Positions 1 to 6,479 of a DNA stretch of 9,512 nt are shown piece after piece. Source of the stretch: a bacterium (lineage in GTDB: Bacteria > Krumholzibacteriota > Krumholzibacteriia > WVZY01); contig JAPUJU010000351.1 of the NCBI GenBank assembly GCA_027296025.1, positions 1-9,512 on the forward strand, read 5' to 3'. The notes below the pieces were generated by a model, which saw only the letters and a list, made by a program, of their open reading frames with translations, was not told the origin of the DNA and did not search any database. Position 1 is the first letter of the stretch, and every line of letters starts with the position of its first letter. The translations under genes were made by a program, and so were the position numbers.

Positions 1-107
1 TCCGCGGTCATGCCTAATTCATCCTCGAGTCCCTGGTATTCTGCCGGCGCCGCCGCGGCAATAAGAAATGCCGCAAGCGCACCAACGACAGCGTTTCGAA
101 TAAACAT
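1..107 (-). CDS. Secreted protein, N-terminal fragment (gene runs off the left edge)
   Basis: The first 35 codons of a minus-strand gene are visible, starting at the ATG at 105-107. A GGAGG ribosome binding site (115-119, read on the minus strand) lies 7 nt upstream, which fixes the start. The product opens with MFIRNAVVGALAAFLIA, then a run of alanines and APA before EYQGLEDEL. This is a classical Sec signal peptide: short positive n-region, hydrophobic core, and a signal peptidase I type A-x-A site near residue 22. The mature part begins with acidic residues, but too little is visible to name a family. It follows the DUF4136 lipoprotein gene in the same direction. The 104-nt gap contains hairpins, so co-transcription is uncertain. 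The start and secretion signal are secure; the function is unknown. Confidence 0.75.
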   Translation of the reverse strand, partial: MFIRNAVVGALAAFLIAAAAPAEYQGLEDELGMTA

Positions 108-114
108 TTATTTT

Positions 115-119
115 CCTCC
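115..119 (-). promoter_or_regulatory. Ribosome binding site of the truncated secreted protein gene
   Basis: The minus strand reads GGAGG here, 7 nt before the ATG at 105-107. It is the main support for calling this short fragment a real gene start. Confidence 0.7.
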
Positions 120-139
120 GGATCATCGTTGATGGGTAA

Positions 140-153
140 GCCCCCGTCGGGGC
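140..153 (-). terminator. Small GC hairpin, possible weak terminator
   Basis: GCCCC-CGTC-GGGGC forms a 5-bp all-GC stem with a 4-base loop, between the lipoprotein gene and the next minus-strand gene. No T tract follows on either strand, so it is at best a weak or Rho-assisted stop, or a leader hairpin of the downstream gene. Confidence 0.25.
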
Positions 154-175
154 ATGTTTCGATAGTAGAGAATGA

Positions 176-207
176 CGGGGCCGCGCATGCAATGCCGCGA
201 AGCCCCG
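176..207 (-). terminator. Bulged hairpin just after the lipoprotein stop codon
   Basis: CGGGGC (176-181) pairs with GCCCCG (202-207), CGCG (182-185) with CGCG (196-199), and CAT (186-188) with ATG (192-194). This gives 13 base pairs with a 2-nt and a 1-nt bulge and a GCA loop. It begins 4 nt after the stop codon of the lipoprotein gene on the minus strand. No clean T run follows, so it may be an imperfect intrinsic terminator or a 3' end that stabilises the transcript. The pairing is seen directly; the role is inferred. Confidence 0.45.
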
Positions 208-211
208 ATCG

Positions 212-820
212 TTACTTCCCGCTCGATTCCCACTCCGGTCGGCCGGGCAGACTGGAAAACATGTTCAGGATGGCATTATTGAGGCGGGTAACCGCCTTGT
301 CGTCGGGTGCCTGCCCGCCGGTGATCTCTGCCTTCGCGGAGCTCTGCCAGATCAATTCCTGGGTCTTCGTCTCGAACACGAAAACGATGATCGACCCTTC
401 CTCCCACTCGCCCTTCGCCTTGCCTGAACCCTTGAAGTCCATCCGGTACGCGGGCAGGTACTTCCCGTCGTACAACTGCTTCATGTAGTCCTTGTCGATG
501 CGCTGGAAAGCGACGTGGTAGTTGACCATCATATCGGATGCGTTCCGTGTCTTCCGATACCCGCGAATGTCCATCTGTTTCGTAACGGCCTCCTCGATCC
601 TCGCCCGGAGATCGGGATCGGACGCCCTCGGGTCGGACTGCAAGCCCTTCGGCACGGGAACCCAGTCCCACGTGCCGTAACGCTTGAACTCAGCATGAGG
701 CGAGACGTGAGAGGTGTAGTCAATGGGAGAGTCGAGAATCCGCTGGATTTCCTTGTCCTTCCCACTACAGCCGGCAAGCAAAACAACAAGTATCATCAGC
801 GGCAATACGGTCGATCGCAT
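212..820 (-). CDS. DUF4136-family lipoprotein
   Basis: A 202-residue exported lipoprotein. The signal peptide MRSTVLPLMILVVLLAGC ends in the lipobox LAGC with the lipidated cysteine at residue 18, so it should be anchored in a membrane facing the periplasm. The rest matches the DUF4136 pattern: an aromatic stretch FKRYGTWDWVPVP (45-57), DPRASDPDLRARIEEAV (63-79), RGY (87-89), the strand DMMVNYHVAF (96-105), a small-residue turn GSGKAKGEWEEGSI, the strand IIVFVFETKTQELIWQSSAKAEI (144-166), and a C-terminal helix ending MFSSLPGRP. The family has no established biochemical function. An in-frame ATG 13 codons upstream extends the ORF, but GGAGG (829-833) sits 8 nt before the ATG at 820, so I chose that start. 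The gene appears monocistronic: a strong terminator precedes it, it has its own candidate promoter, and hairpins follow it. Family call is firm; function is open. Confidence 0.87.
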   Translation of the reverse strand: MRSTVLPLMILVVLLAGCSGKDKEIQRILDSPIDYTSHVSPHAEFKRYGTWDWVPVPKGLQSDPRASDPDLRARIEEAVTKQMDIRGYRKTRNASDMMVNYHVAFQRIDKDYMKQLYDGKYLPAYRMDFKGSGKAKGEWEEGSIIVFVFETKTQELIWQSSAKAEITGGQAPDDKAVTRLNNAILNMFSSLPGRPEWESSGK

Positions 821-828
821 TCTATGAG

Positions 829-833
829 CCTCC
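829..833 (-). promoter_or_regulatory. Ribosome binding site that decides the lipoprotein start
   Basis: GGAGG on the minus strand lies 8 nt upstream of the ATG at 818-820. It overlaps an upstream in-frame ATG at 833-835, so the longer reading would start inside or before this site. The lipobox position also fits only the shorter start. Confidence 0.7.
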
Positions 834-895
834 ATAACCGGATCAAACAAAACTTGCACCAGACCTGAAGTCCTTCAAACGCCCAGATCCACGGA

Positions 896-901
896 ATTAT
901 A
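896..901 (-). promoter_or_regulatory. Candidate -10 box (TATAAT) for the lipoprotein gene
   Basis: The minus strand reads a perfect TATAAT inside TGTATTATAATTCC, about 75 nt upstream of the lipoprotein ATG and just downstream of the preceding gene's terminator. The region 17 nt further upstream has no good TTGACA match, so the -35 element is weak or absent. Placement between a terminator and a ribosome binding site supports a real promoter. Confidence 0.45.
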
Positions 902-925
902 ATACATCGCTCTCTCATAGGCGCG

Positions 926-953
926 AAAAAAAACGGGCGCCGGAGGGCGCCCG
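926..953 (-). terminator. Strong intrinsic terminator after the triple-repeat protein gene
   Basis: On the minus strand CGGGCGCC pairs perfectly with GGCGCCCG around a CTCC loop (stem halves 946-953 and 934-941), followed directly by eight T (926-933). It starts 21 nt after the TAG stop at 975-977. This is a textbook Rho-independent terminator and separates this gene from the lipoprotein gene. Confidence 0.92.
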
Positions 954-974
954 CCTGTAAGCAGTTGTCGCGAT

Positions 975-2207
975 CTAGTTGAACGTGATTTCCTCCACGT
1001 CCTTCCATCGAATATAGACCGGGTCATCCTCCCTGGAGAGCGCGAACACGAGGATACCATCATTGTGACGCGTGACGTCCTGGCTGTTTTCGAGGCGCAC
1101 TGTCTTTCCGCTCTTCAGCTCCACTGTGGTACTATTTCGGTTCTCCGGGATGATGCGGGCCACTGAGCGAAATGGAATCATGTACTCCGTATCTCCGCGT
1201 GAACCATCGAGAATCTCGAAATCCCACTCTTCATCCAGATCGAAAACGATCCTTCCCGAGAAGGTGTCTCCATCCGATGTCCGCACGCTTCCAATGAGCT
1301 CTCTCGGGCTCCCGTACGAGCCGTAGGAATCGCCGGATGTCCGGCTCTTCGTCTCGAACGTCACCTTCTCGAAATCATTCCACATCACCTTGACCTTGCC
1401 GAAATCGGGATCCTTCACAACGATGCCGCGATTGTCATGGTTGACGTCGTTGCTGCCTCGCAACTCCAGTTTGCGCCCGGAACGCAGGGTGACGAGCGAG
1501 CGATTCTTCCCTTTCTTCTCGATCGACTCAATGTTACCGAACGAGATCGACATGTCGCCATCGCGCGTGTCACCGTCCAGAACGTCCGAGGTCAGACACT
1601 CCTCGTGATCCCACTGAACGAGCCCTGTGAAGCTGCCGTGCCGTGTCTCTACAGTACCGTAGAGCGGATCGCCGAGTTTGACTTCGAGGCGGTTGGGCGT
1701 GTTCATGAACTCGACTCTCTTGACGCGATCCCACTTCAGCTTCACGCGTCCTGTCTCTGCGTCCAGCACGATAATACTCGCGCCGATATCATTCGATCCA
1801 CCTTCGAACGCCATCTTCATGCCGTTATTGAACTCGATCTCCACCTCGTCCCCATCCATTTCGATAGCTCGGACATCGCCGAACCGAACCGCGAAGCGAT
1901 GCGTGTGTTCGTCGTCTCTTCCCCAGCTGAACGTATCATCCCACCAGCTTCGATCCTTGCGTTCGATCGACTCTAGTTCGTCATCGTCAAGATAGTCGAT
2001 ATTCGGGTTCTCGATTTTCGTCGTGTTGAACATGTCGTCCCAAAAGGTTTCCTCCCGACCCCACCGGATCTCCCCCTGATACGTGGTTCCGTCGACCGTG
2101 ATAACACGGCCGTACAGGTACCCGGTATCGAATTCGGCACTGGCGGGTCCGGCCAGCGTGGCGCTGAATGCACCTGCCACAACGAGGTACAAAACATTTC
2201 TCAACAT
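975..2207 (-). CDS. Secreted protein with three tandem beta-rich repeats
   Basis: A 410-residue protein with a Sec signal peptide (residues 1-24, ending PASA before EFDTG), so the mature form is periplasmic, surface or extracellular. The mature part consists of three diverged copies of one unit, at about 31-167, 182-284 and 304-409. Each copy opens with a G-x-V strand (YGRVITVDG, YGTVETRHG, IGSVRTSDG), then a Gly-rich strand and an acidic W/D segment. It continues with an F-x-x-[IV]-x-x-I strand, a V-x-[IL] strand ending [NS]-G-[MRK]-[KT], an S-[NQ]-D-[IV] turn, a hydrophobic I[IV]V strand, and a closing K-x-x-W-x-x-[VF]-[KE]-x-[VI]-x-F. The pattern suggests small beta-barrel or SH3-like modules. 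I recognise no named family. The first copy has an acidic, Trp-rich insertion near 52-98. GGAGG (2215-2219) lies 7 nt before the ATG. The 110-nt upstream gap holds a G8/C8 run and no convincing promoter. A strong terminator follows the gene, which is probably monocistronic. Confidence 0.85.
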   Translation of the reverse strand: MLRNVLYLVVAGAFSATLAGPASAEFDTGYLYGRVITVDGTTYQGEIRWGREETFWDDMFNTTKIENPNIDYLDDDELESIERKDRSWWDDTFSWGRDDEHTHRFAVRFGDVRAIEMDGDEVEIEFNNGMKMAFEGGSNDIGASIIVLDAETGRVKLKWDRVKRVEFMNTPNRLEVKLGDPLYGTVETRHGSFTGLVQWDHEECLTSDVLDGDTRDGDMSISFGNIESIEKKGKNRSLVTLRSGRKLELRGSNDVNHDNRGIVVKDPDFGKVKVMWNDFEKVTFETKSRTSGDSYGSYGSPRELIGSVRTSDGDTFSGRIVFDLDEEWDFEILDGSRGDTEYMIPFRSVARIIPENRNSTTVELKSGKTVRLENSQDVTRHNDGILVFALSREDDPVYIRWKDVEEITFN

Positions 2208-2214
2208 ACCGTTG

Positions 2215-2219
2215 CCTCC
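2215..2219 (-). promoter_or_regulatory. Ribosome binding site of the triple-repeat protein gene
   Basis: GGAGG on the minus strand, 7 nt before the ATG at 2205-2207. It fixes the start directly ahead of the signal peptide. Confidence 0.7.
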
Positions 2220-2244
2220 AGGATTCGTTCAGGTCGTCGATCTT

Positions 2245-2252
2245 GGGGGGGG
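2245..2252 (+). repeat. Run of eight G (C8 on the transcribed leader)
   Basis: Eight consecutive G lie about 40 nt upstream of the minus-strand start codon of the triple-repeat protein gene. They would be C8 in its 5' leader. This is the longest G/C homopolymer I noticed in the window, and such tracts are prone to slippage. Confidence 0.8.
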
Positions 2253-2305
2253 CACATCCGTCCCTCTCATCTACCAGGTTAGACGGCTTGACCATTGATT
2301 TAGTT

Positions 2306-2346
2306 TCAAAAAATCCGTCAGAAAAGGCGGGGCCAGAGGCTCCCCG
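2306..2346 (-). terminator. Possible terminator overlapping the end of the methyltransferase gene
   Basis: On the minus strand CGGGG (2342-2346) pairs with CCCCG (2328-2332), extended inside by CC/GG with a 2-nt bulge. A TTTT and then a TTTTTT run (2308-2313) follow. The hairpin lies within the last codons and the T6 run is about 14 nt past the stem, so it is an imperfect intrinsic terminator for the three-gene operon. Confidence 0.35.
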
Positions 2347-2962
2347 TTCTCGACGCATACTCGGCGTATTCGGGAAACGTCGAGTTCAGGAGCCGCTCCT
2401 CGTGGCGAATGCGGCGGACAAAGGCGGCCGTCAGCCCAACGGCCGCAAAGGCCGCCGCGATCCAGCTGTTCAACAGAACACAGCCCCCGACAAACATAAG
2501 GAGTGCGCCGGTGTAGCTTGGGTGACGAACGAACCGATACGGCCCTGTCTGGATAATATGCTGTCCTGCTTGGACTTCAACATTCCAGGTAAAGTAATCT
2601 CGGAGGGTTCGGACCGCCCACGTTCGGAGGACAAGCCCGCTGACCATCGCGAGTAGAGATGCGCCGAACACCCAGTCGATCGGAAGGCTGGCCCGCTGAC
2701 GCAGCGCGAGCTCCGAGAGGGCAGCGATCTGGCTCAAATAGACCGTCCAGACAATCTGCCTTGCTGTCCACCTGTCTTCCGGCACCCGCTGTCCCTCGAA
2801 GAAACTGTACGCGGGCTGAAGAATGTTCGCGAACACACTGATGCCGACGAGTGCCCACAACTGCGGCATGCGCAACGCCGGTGCCCACACAAACCCGAGA
2901 ACAAGACAGACAACCGACCACGCCAGCGCCGCCTGAATGAGTTTCCGCATGGATTCGCGCAT
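2318..2962 (-). CDS. Isoprenylcysteine carboxyl methyltransferase (ICMT)-like membrane methyltransferase
   Basis: A 214-residue integral membrane protein of the ICMT / phospholipid methyltransferase superfamily, which transfers a methyl group from S-adenosylmethionine to lipid-like or prenylated substrates at the membrane. The C-terminal signature is clear: TGPYRFVRHPSYTG (139-152), a membrane hairpin (about 153-181), HEERLL (187-192) and FPEYAEY (196-202). The conserved GPY...RHP...HEE residues, known in the family to form the methyl-donor site, are all present. Hydrophobic segments lie at about 10-28, 36-54, 70-86 and 98-114. The start at 2962 is chosen because it lies 2 nt after the stop of the upstream gene, with AAGGA 9 nt before it. 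An ATG four codons later is possible. It is the last gene of an operon with the YfcC-like and TPR membrane genes. Bacteria lack CaaX prenylation of the eukaryotic type, so the substrate is unknown and could be a lipid, quinone-like or glycan-linked molecule. Family is confident; substrate is not. Confidence 0.88.
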   Translation of the reverse strand: MRESMRKLIQAALAWSVVCLVLGFVWAPALRMPQLWALVGISVFANILQPAYSFFEGQRVPEDRWTARQIVWTVYLSQIAALSELALRQRASLPIDWVFGASLLAMVSGLVLRTWAVRTLRDYFTWNVEVQAGQHIIQTGPYRFVRHPSYTGALLMFVGGCVLLNSWIAAAFAAVGLTAAFVRRIRHEERLLNSTFPEYAEYASRTGSLWPRLF

Positions 2963-2964
2963 GA

Positions 2965-4824
2965 TCAGTCGTCCTTCGGGGGTTGTTCCCCACTCGCTTC
3001 CCGCACAATCCGTGCAATCTCGGATACCATGGCATCCGGTGGGTTCAAGCTGATGCACTCTTGAAACGCAACCTTCGCGTCGTCGATCATTCCGAGTTCG
3101 AGATACGCTTTCCCCAGAACAAACGGGTAGAGTGGATTCTTCGGCGACTGCGTCGCCCCGTCGCGCGCCACCTGAAGAATCGTCTCGTGGTCGCCGCTAT
3201 CCTCGAGCGTGCGGATAAGCAGGACGCGCGCCTCCTCATAATCCGGATCGCGCCGCAACACTTCGAGCAAGCCGCCGATCGCGTTCGCCACGTCCCCGCG
3301 TTCCTTGTAAAAGATGCACAGGCTCACCAGGTACCTCAGGTTTCCCGATTCCTCGAATGCCGTACTCACGGCATCCTTGTAGGCCTGGACGTTGCCTCGC
3401 CGGTCGTGATACCGGGAGAGAACTTCGTACGCGTACCCCACTTTTGTCCGGTCGTACGCAAGAATGCTCTCGTAGCGGGTCAGCGATCTCGAGTCCGTGG
3501 CATTGACCCCGAACCACCCGACGGCGAGAACGGCGCTGAGCACCATGGTCGTCCCGAGGAGCGCGCGGCGTCCCCTGCCGATCGAGCCCTTCAGGATGAC
3601 GTAAGCGACCGCGAACACACCGAAGGTTGTCATGCTGAAAAGATCCCAGTCGCGCGCCATTCCGAGTTCCGGTCTGAACACGAGGAGAAAGACCAGGGCC
3701 GGAACCAGCATGCACCATGCAAATCCCCATTGTGTTTTTTCCCTCCTGTCCTTCTCGCTACCCCTCCCATCCGCCACGGCCAGTGCAACGACAACCGGAA
3801 GCGCTGGAAGAACCAGAAGGAGCAGGTTCGCAATATCGACGAGGTGAGCGACAGAGAGGATGCCGTAGTCCGCATTACCCGGGTTCGTGATGATGAACCG
3901 CTGAACCAGTGGCACTCGTAGCGAAATTGCTGCCAACACGACAAAAAGGCCGCATATGAGCGCTGGAAGAATACGGATCGTGCCCCGCGATCGCTGCCTT
4001 GTTGCAATAACCAGAAAAAGCAATGCCGGCAGAAATAGAACGGCGAATACATGCATGACAATCGAGATCACGACCACCACCATCGCCAGACCAATCCGCC
4101 TGCCGTTCGCGGCGTTCGCCATGCCGATCAGAAGGAACACCACGCCGCCCAGAGCAAGCGGCGTATATTGTTCGATGTACCCGAAAAATAATTGAACGAA
4201 TCCACCGGTCAGCACAAACGCCATCACGACACCGCGAACTACGGGCGGATCGTTGCCCTTGGCTCCGTAGTAGATTATCCCAAAAACAAACAATACACCG
4301 ATCAACGCGTTCAGGATCCGCACCGACCATATCGGACCAAGTCCGACGGCGTGCCCCATCCGTGCAGCGATGAAGTTTGCGATGTCGGTGCCGGGGGAAA
4401 TATGTTCGGTGCGAACGACAATATTCGTGAACTGCCCAACGCTGAACTCGTTCTCGATCCCGAGGCGAAGGCTGTTCACGGTCAGCATCCCGTCACCGAG
4501 CAGCAATGTGGACGCATGGAACACTACGAAAGTCGTGAACGCCACCACTCCGACACCTGCGACGGTAGAAAGCGGCGTGGCCACGGACAGCCGCTCAGCA
4601 CCTCGCTCACAGAAGCCGCTGATCCACCGGCCGACAGCCGGCACAAAACAGACGCCGGAGAGCGCAATCAGCGCCAGTCGCACGGGCATCGGATAGAAGG
4701 AGAGGTGATTGATCCCCCACAGACGTTTGTCCGGAAGGAACGCGCCGGCGACGAGCAGGGCAAAAACGAGAATCAGCGGAACATACGGAAGGTTGGACGC
4801 GGGTTTCGGTTCGGCCGCTCTCAT
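2965..4824 (-). CDS. Multi-pass membrane protein with C-terminal TPR domain, GT-C-like
   Basis: A 619-residue inner-membrane protein. About twelve hydrophobic segments fall between residues 14 and 440, including roughly 14-30, 47-65, 88-108, 169-187, 222-237, 243-273, 284-302, 330-352, 367-384, 397-412 and 421-438. After these a soluble helical tail (about 460-600) carries TPR-like repeats, clearest at YPFVLGKAYLELGMIDDAK (566-584) followed by a NPP end. Features in the membrane part are LLLGDG in an early loop (107-112), GYIEQYTP (215-222) and RPELGMARDWDLFS (384-397). The overall plan, with an acidic early extracytoplasmic loop, many TMs and a soluble tail, resembles GT-C lipid-linked-sugar glycosyltransferases. 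That is an inference from architecture, not a motif match. The ORF can be read 58 codons further upstream, but that part lies inside the yfcC-like gene in another frame. The ATG at 4822-4824 overlaps its stop as ATGA, so I chose that start. Translation is probably coupled. The paired genes suggest envelope or glycolipid work. Confidence 0.8.
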   Translation of the reverse strand: MRAAEPKPASNLPYVPLILVFALLVAGAFLPDKRLWGINHLSFYPMPVRLALIALSGVCFVPAVGRWISGFCERGAERLSVATPLSTVAGVGVVAFTTFVVFHASTLLLGDGMLTVNSLRLGIENEFSVGQFTNIVVRTEHISPGTDIANFIAARMGHAVGLGPIWSVRILNALIGVLFVFGIIYYGAKGNDPPVVRGVVMAFVLTGGFVQLFFGYIEQYTPLALGGVVFLLIGMANAANGRRIGLAMVVVVISIVMHVFAVLFLPALLFLVIATRQRSRGTIRILPALICGLFVVLAAISLRVPLVQRFIITNPGNADYGILSVAHLVDIANLLLLVLPALPVVVALAVADGRGSEKDRREKTQWGFAWCMLVPALVFLLVFRPELGMARDWDLFSMTTFGVFAVAYVILKGSIGRGRRALLGTTMVLSAVLAVGWFGVNATDSRSLTRYESILAYDRTKVGYAYEVLSRYHDRRGNVQAYKDAVSTAFEESGNLRYLVSLCIFYKERGDVANAIGGLLEVLRRDPDYEEARVLLIRTLEDSGDHETILQVARDGATQSPKNPLYPFVLGKAYLELGMIDDAKVAFQECISLNPPDAMVSEIARIVREASGEQPPKDD

Positions 4825-6269
4825 TGATAGTTTATCGCCACGGCGATCGCGAGGAACACCGCCGAGATCAGCATCAGTTGAAGGAACAGTGGCAGTACGA
4901 ATCGAGCCCACTTCTGATACGGAATACCCGCCAGACTCAGCATCGCCATAAGAACACCGGACGTCGGGATAATCGTATTCGAGAAACCATCTCCACACGT
5001 GAAGGCCAGTACAGCGGTCTGCCGCGTCAGCCCCAGCACGTCGGCGAGCGGGGTCATGAGCGGCATCGTTACAGCCGCCTGACCGGAACCCGACGGGATA
5101 AAGAAGTTCAATACCGTTTGAAACAGGAGCATCCCCTCGGCGGCGACGATACGCGGGAACTGCTCGAGCGCGGTCGCGGCGGAGTAGATCACCGTGTCCA
5201 TAATCTGTCCGTCCATCAGCACGACCTGAATCCCCTTCGCAAACCCCACGACGAGCGCAGCGACGACCATATCCTCCGCCCCTTTGATGAACGCCTTCGT
5301 GGTCTCGGCAACCGAGAGTTTTGCGATCACCGCAGCGACGATGCCCATGAGAATGAAACCGCCGGCCATCTCAGGGAGCCACCATCCCATCCTTTGAACT
5401 GCGTAGAGGATTCCAGCGAAAATAACGACGCTCGAAATCACGATCCACACGTGCCCCCTGGTCATGGTCACCTTCTGGTGATCGTGCTCGGACAGCGAGA
5501 AATCATCGTCAGGCATCAGGGACTTCGACGGGTCCTTCTTTACCCTGGCGCCGTAGCGCAACACGTAGAGAATCGTCCATGACAGACAGATGACGAAAAA
5601 CACGACCCTCAGCTGGATCCCGCTTCCCAGCGGAACCTCGGCGATTCCCTGGGCGATTTGTACAGTAAACGGATTCGTGGTCGCCGCCGCAAACCCTACG
5701 TCGGCAGCCAGCATGACGAGCGCGAGTCCGAAGATGCGGTCGTAGCCTAGCTGCTTCGACACGATCAGAAAAACGGGTACAAGGGGAATGAACTCTTCCC
5801 CCATTCCGAGTGTCGACCCGCCGATCCCGACAGCGGTCATTATGAGAATCGTCAGGATCGGACCGGACTTCCCAAATCGGTCCAGCAGCTTGTGAAGCCC
5901 CGCGCTGATCGTGCCCGTGCGTTGCAGAATTCCGAAGATGCCGCCAATGATAAAGATGAAAAAAATGATATCGGCTGCTGCTTCCATTCCTCTCGGAATG
6001 GCGGATAGAAACCCGAGAGCGCTGACCGGCGTGGCCTTCCCGTCCACGTCGTCCCCGATCAGCATGCCTTTTGCCGAAAAATGTTTGGGAAGTGTCTGGT
6101 ACGTTCCGGGGAGCACAACTGTGCGGGTTAGTTCGCCATAGGTGCGTTCTTCTCGTTCGTAGGACCCCGACGGGGTGAAGTAGGTCGAGATGCTGCAGAA
6201 CAGGATAACTCCGGTCAACAGCGCAAAGACGTGAGGGATCTTGATTCGCTTCAAAAACGATTCGCTCAT
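4821..6269 (-). CDS. YfcC-family (DcuC-like, ion transporter superfamily) permease
   Basis: A 482-residue inner-membrane transporter matching the YfcC / DcuC-type carboxylate permease family in length and motifs. An N-terminal TM (about 11-30) is followed by a periplasmic loop (33-85). Two similar helical halves follow, each with a conserved re-entrant type segment: GIGGSTLGMGEEFIPLVPVF (148-167) with ADVGFAAATTNPF (189-201), and NFFIPSGSGQAAVTMP (388-403) with CGDGFSNTIIPTSGVLM (425-441). The central linker (about 241-271) is polar and acidic. In the family these Ser/Gly/Asn/Thr-rich hairpins line the substrate and ion sites. Substrates of most members are unproven, with carboxylates, short-chain fatty acids, amino acids or peptides proposed. 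The start at 6267-6269 has a GGGGAGAGAG purine tract directly upstream. It is the first gene of an operon, overlapping the TPR membrane gene by ATGA. Family confidence is high; substrate is unknown. Confidence 0.92.
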   Translation of the reverse strand: MSESFLKRIKIPHVFALLTGVILFCSISTYFTPSGSYEREERTYGELTRTVVLPGTYQTLPKHFSAKGMLIGDDVDGKATPVSALGFLSAIPRGMEAAADIIFFIFIIGGIFGILQRTGTISAGLHKLLDRFGKSGPILTILIMTAVGIGGSTLGMGEEFIPLVPVFLIVSKQLGYDRIFGLALVMLAADVGFAAATTNPFTVQIAQGIAEVPLGSGIQLRVVFFVICLSWTILYVLRYGARVKKDPSKSLMPDDDFSLSEHDHQKVTMTRGHVWIVISSVVIFAGILYAVQRMGWWLPEMAGGFILMGIVAAVIAKLSVAETTKAFIKGAEDMVVAALVVGFAKGIQVVLMDGQIMDTVIYSAATALEQFPRIVAAEGMLLFQTVLNFFIPSGSGQAAVTMPLMTPLADVLGLTRQTAVLAFTCGDGFSNTIIPTSGVLMAMLSLAGIPYQKWARFVLPLFLQLMLISAVFLAIAVAINYQ

Positions 6270-6303
6270 CTCTCTCCCCGTGACCGAAGTGAAAAGAACA
6301 CCA

Positions 6304-6332
6304 ACTGTTTGCCCGCCTCGTACTTACGTCAA
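6304..6332 (-). promoter_or_regulatory. Weak promoter candidate for the YfcC operon
   Basis: The minus strand has TTGACG (6327-6332, five of six to the -35 consensus). Seventeen nt later comes AACAGT (6304-6309), a poor -10 match. It would give a leader of about 30 nt ahead of the purine-rich ribosome binding site. Support is position and the -35 only. Confidence 0.2.
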
Positions 6333-6389
6333 ACACTCGCCGCGCGGAACACGTTGTCCTGCCACACTAACCACCCGCAGATATCGTGT

Positions 6390-6409
6390 CTACTGCAAAC
6401 CCGCAGTAG
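6390..6409. repeat. Perfect 7-bp inverted repeat upstream of the YfcC operon
   Basis: CTACTGC (6390-6396) and GCAGTAG (6403-6409) are exact reverse complements around AAACCC. The site lies about 120 nt upstream of the YfcC-like start codon and just past the PH gene's terminator. It could be an operator dyad. No T tract follows, so it is not itself a terminator. Confidence 0.4.
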
Positions 6410-6426
6410 CGATCAGGGATTAACAC

Positions 6427-6457
6427 AAAACGGACGGCCCAAAGGGCCGCCCGTTTT
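6427..6457 (-). terminator. Intrinsic terminator after the PH-domain gene (near-symmetric)
   Basis: AAAACGGaCGGCCC (6427-6440) pairs with GGGCCGcCCGTTTT (6444-6457) around an AAA loop, with a single A/C mismatch. On the minus strand the stem ends in TTTT then GTGTTAAT, and it begins 22 nt after the stop of the PH-domain gene. The A/T flanks make it nearly bidirectional, but only the minus-strand gene needs it here. Confidence 0.82.
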
Positions 6458-6479
6458 CACGCAAATTGTGAGAGCAGAT

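Noticed and set aside
2963..3058. N-terminal extension of the ICMT-like protein upstream of 2962
   Set aside because: The extra 32 codons overlap the end of the TPR gene and are Cys/His-rich and polar, unlike the N termini of this family. The start at 2962 fits the gene junction and AAGGA site.
2983..3921. 312-codon plus-strand frame
   Set aside because: It lies antisense inside the TPR membrane gene. The translation is rich in Arg, His and Glu with no domain pattern, typical of a shadow of a GC-rich gene.
4825..4998. N-terminal extension of the TPR membrane protein upstream of the ATG at 4824
   Set aside because: The extra 58 codons overlap the end of the permease gene in another frame and contain no membrane or signal features. 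The ATGA junction gives a better start.
4824..5582. 252-codon plus-strand frame
   Set aside because: Antisense to the permease gene, full of His, Arg and Gln, with no ribosome binding site or recognisable domain.
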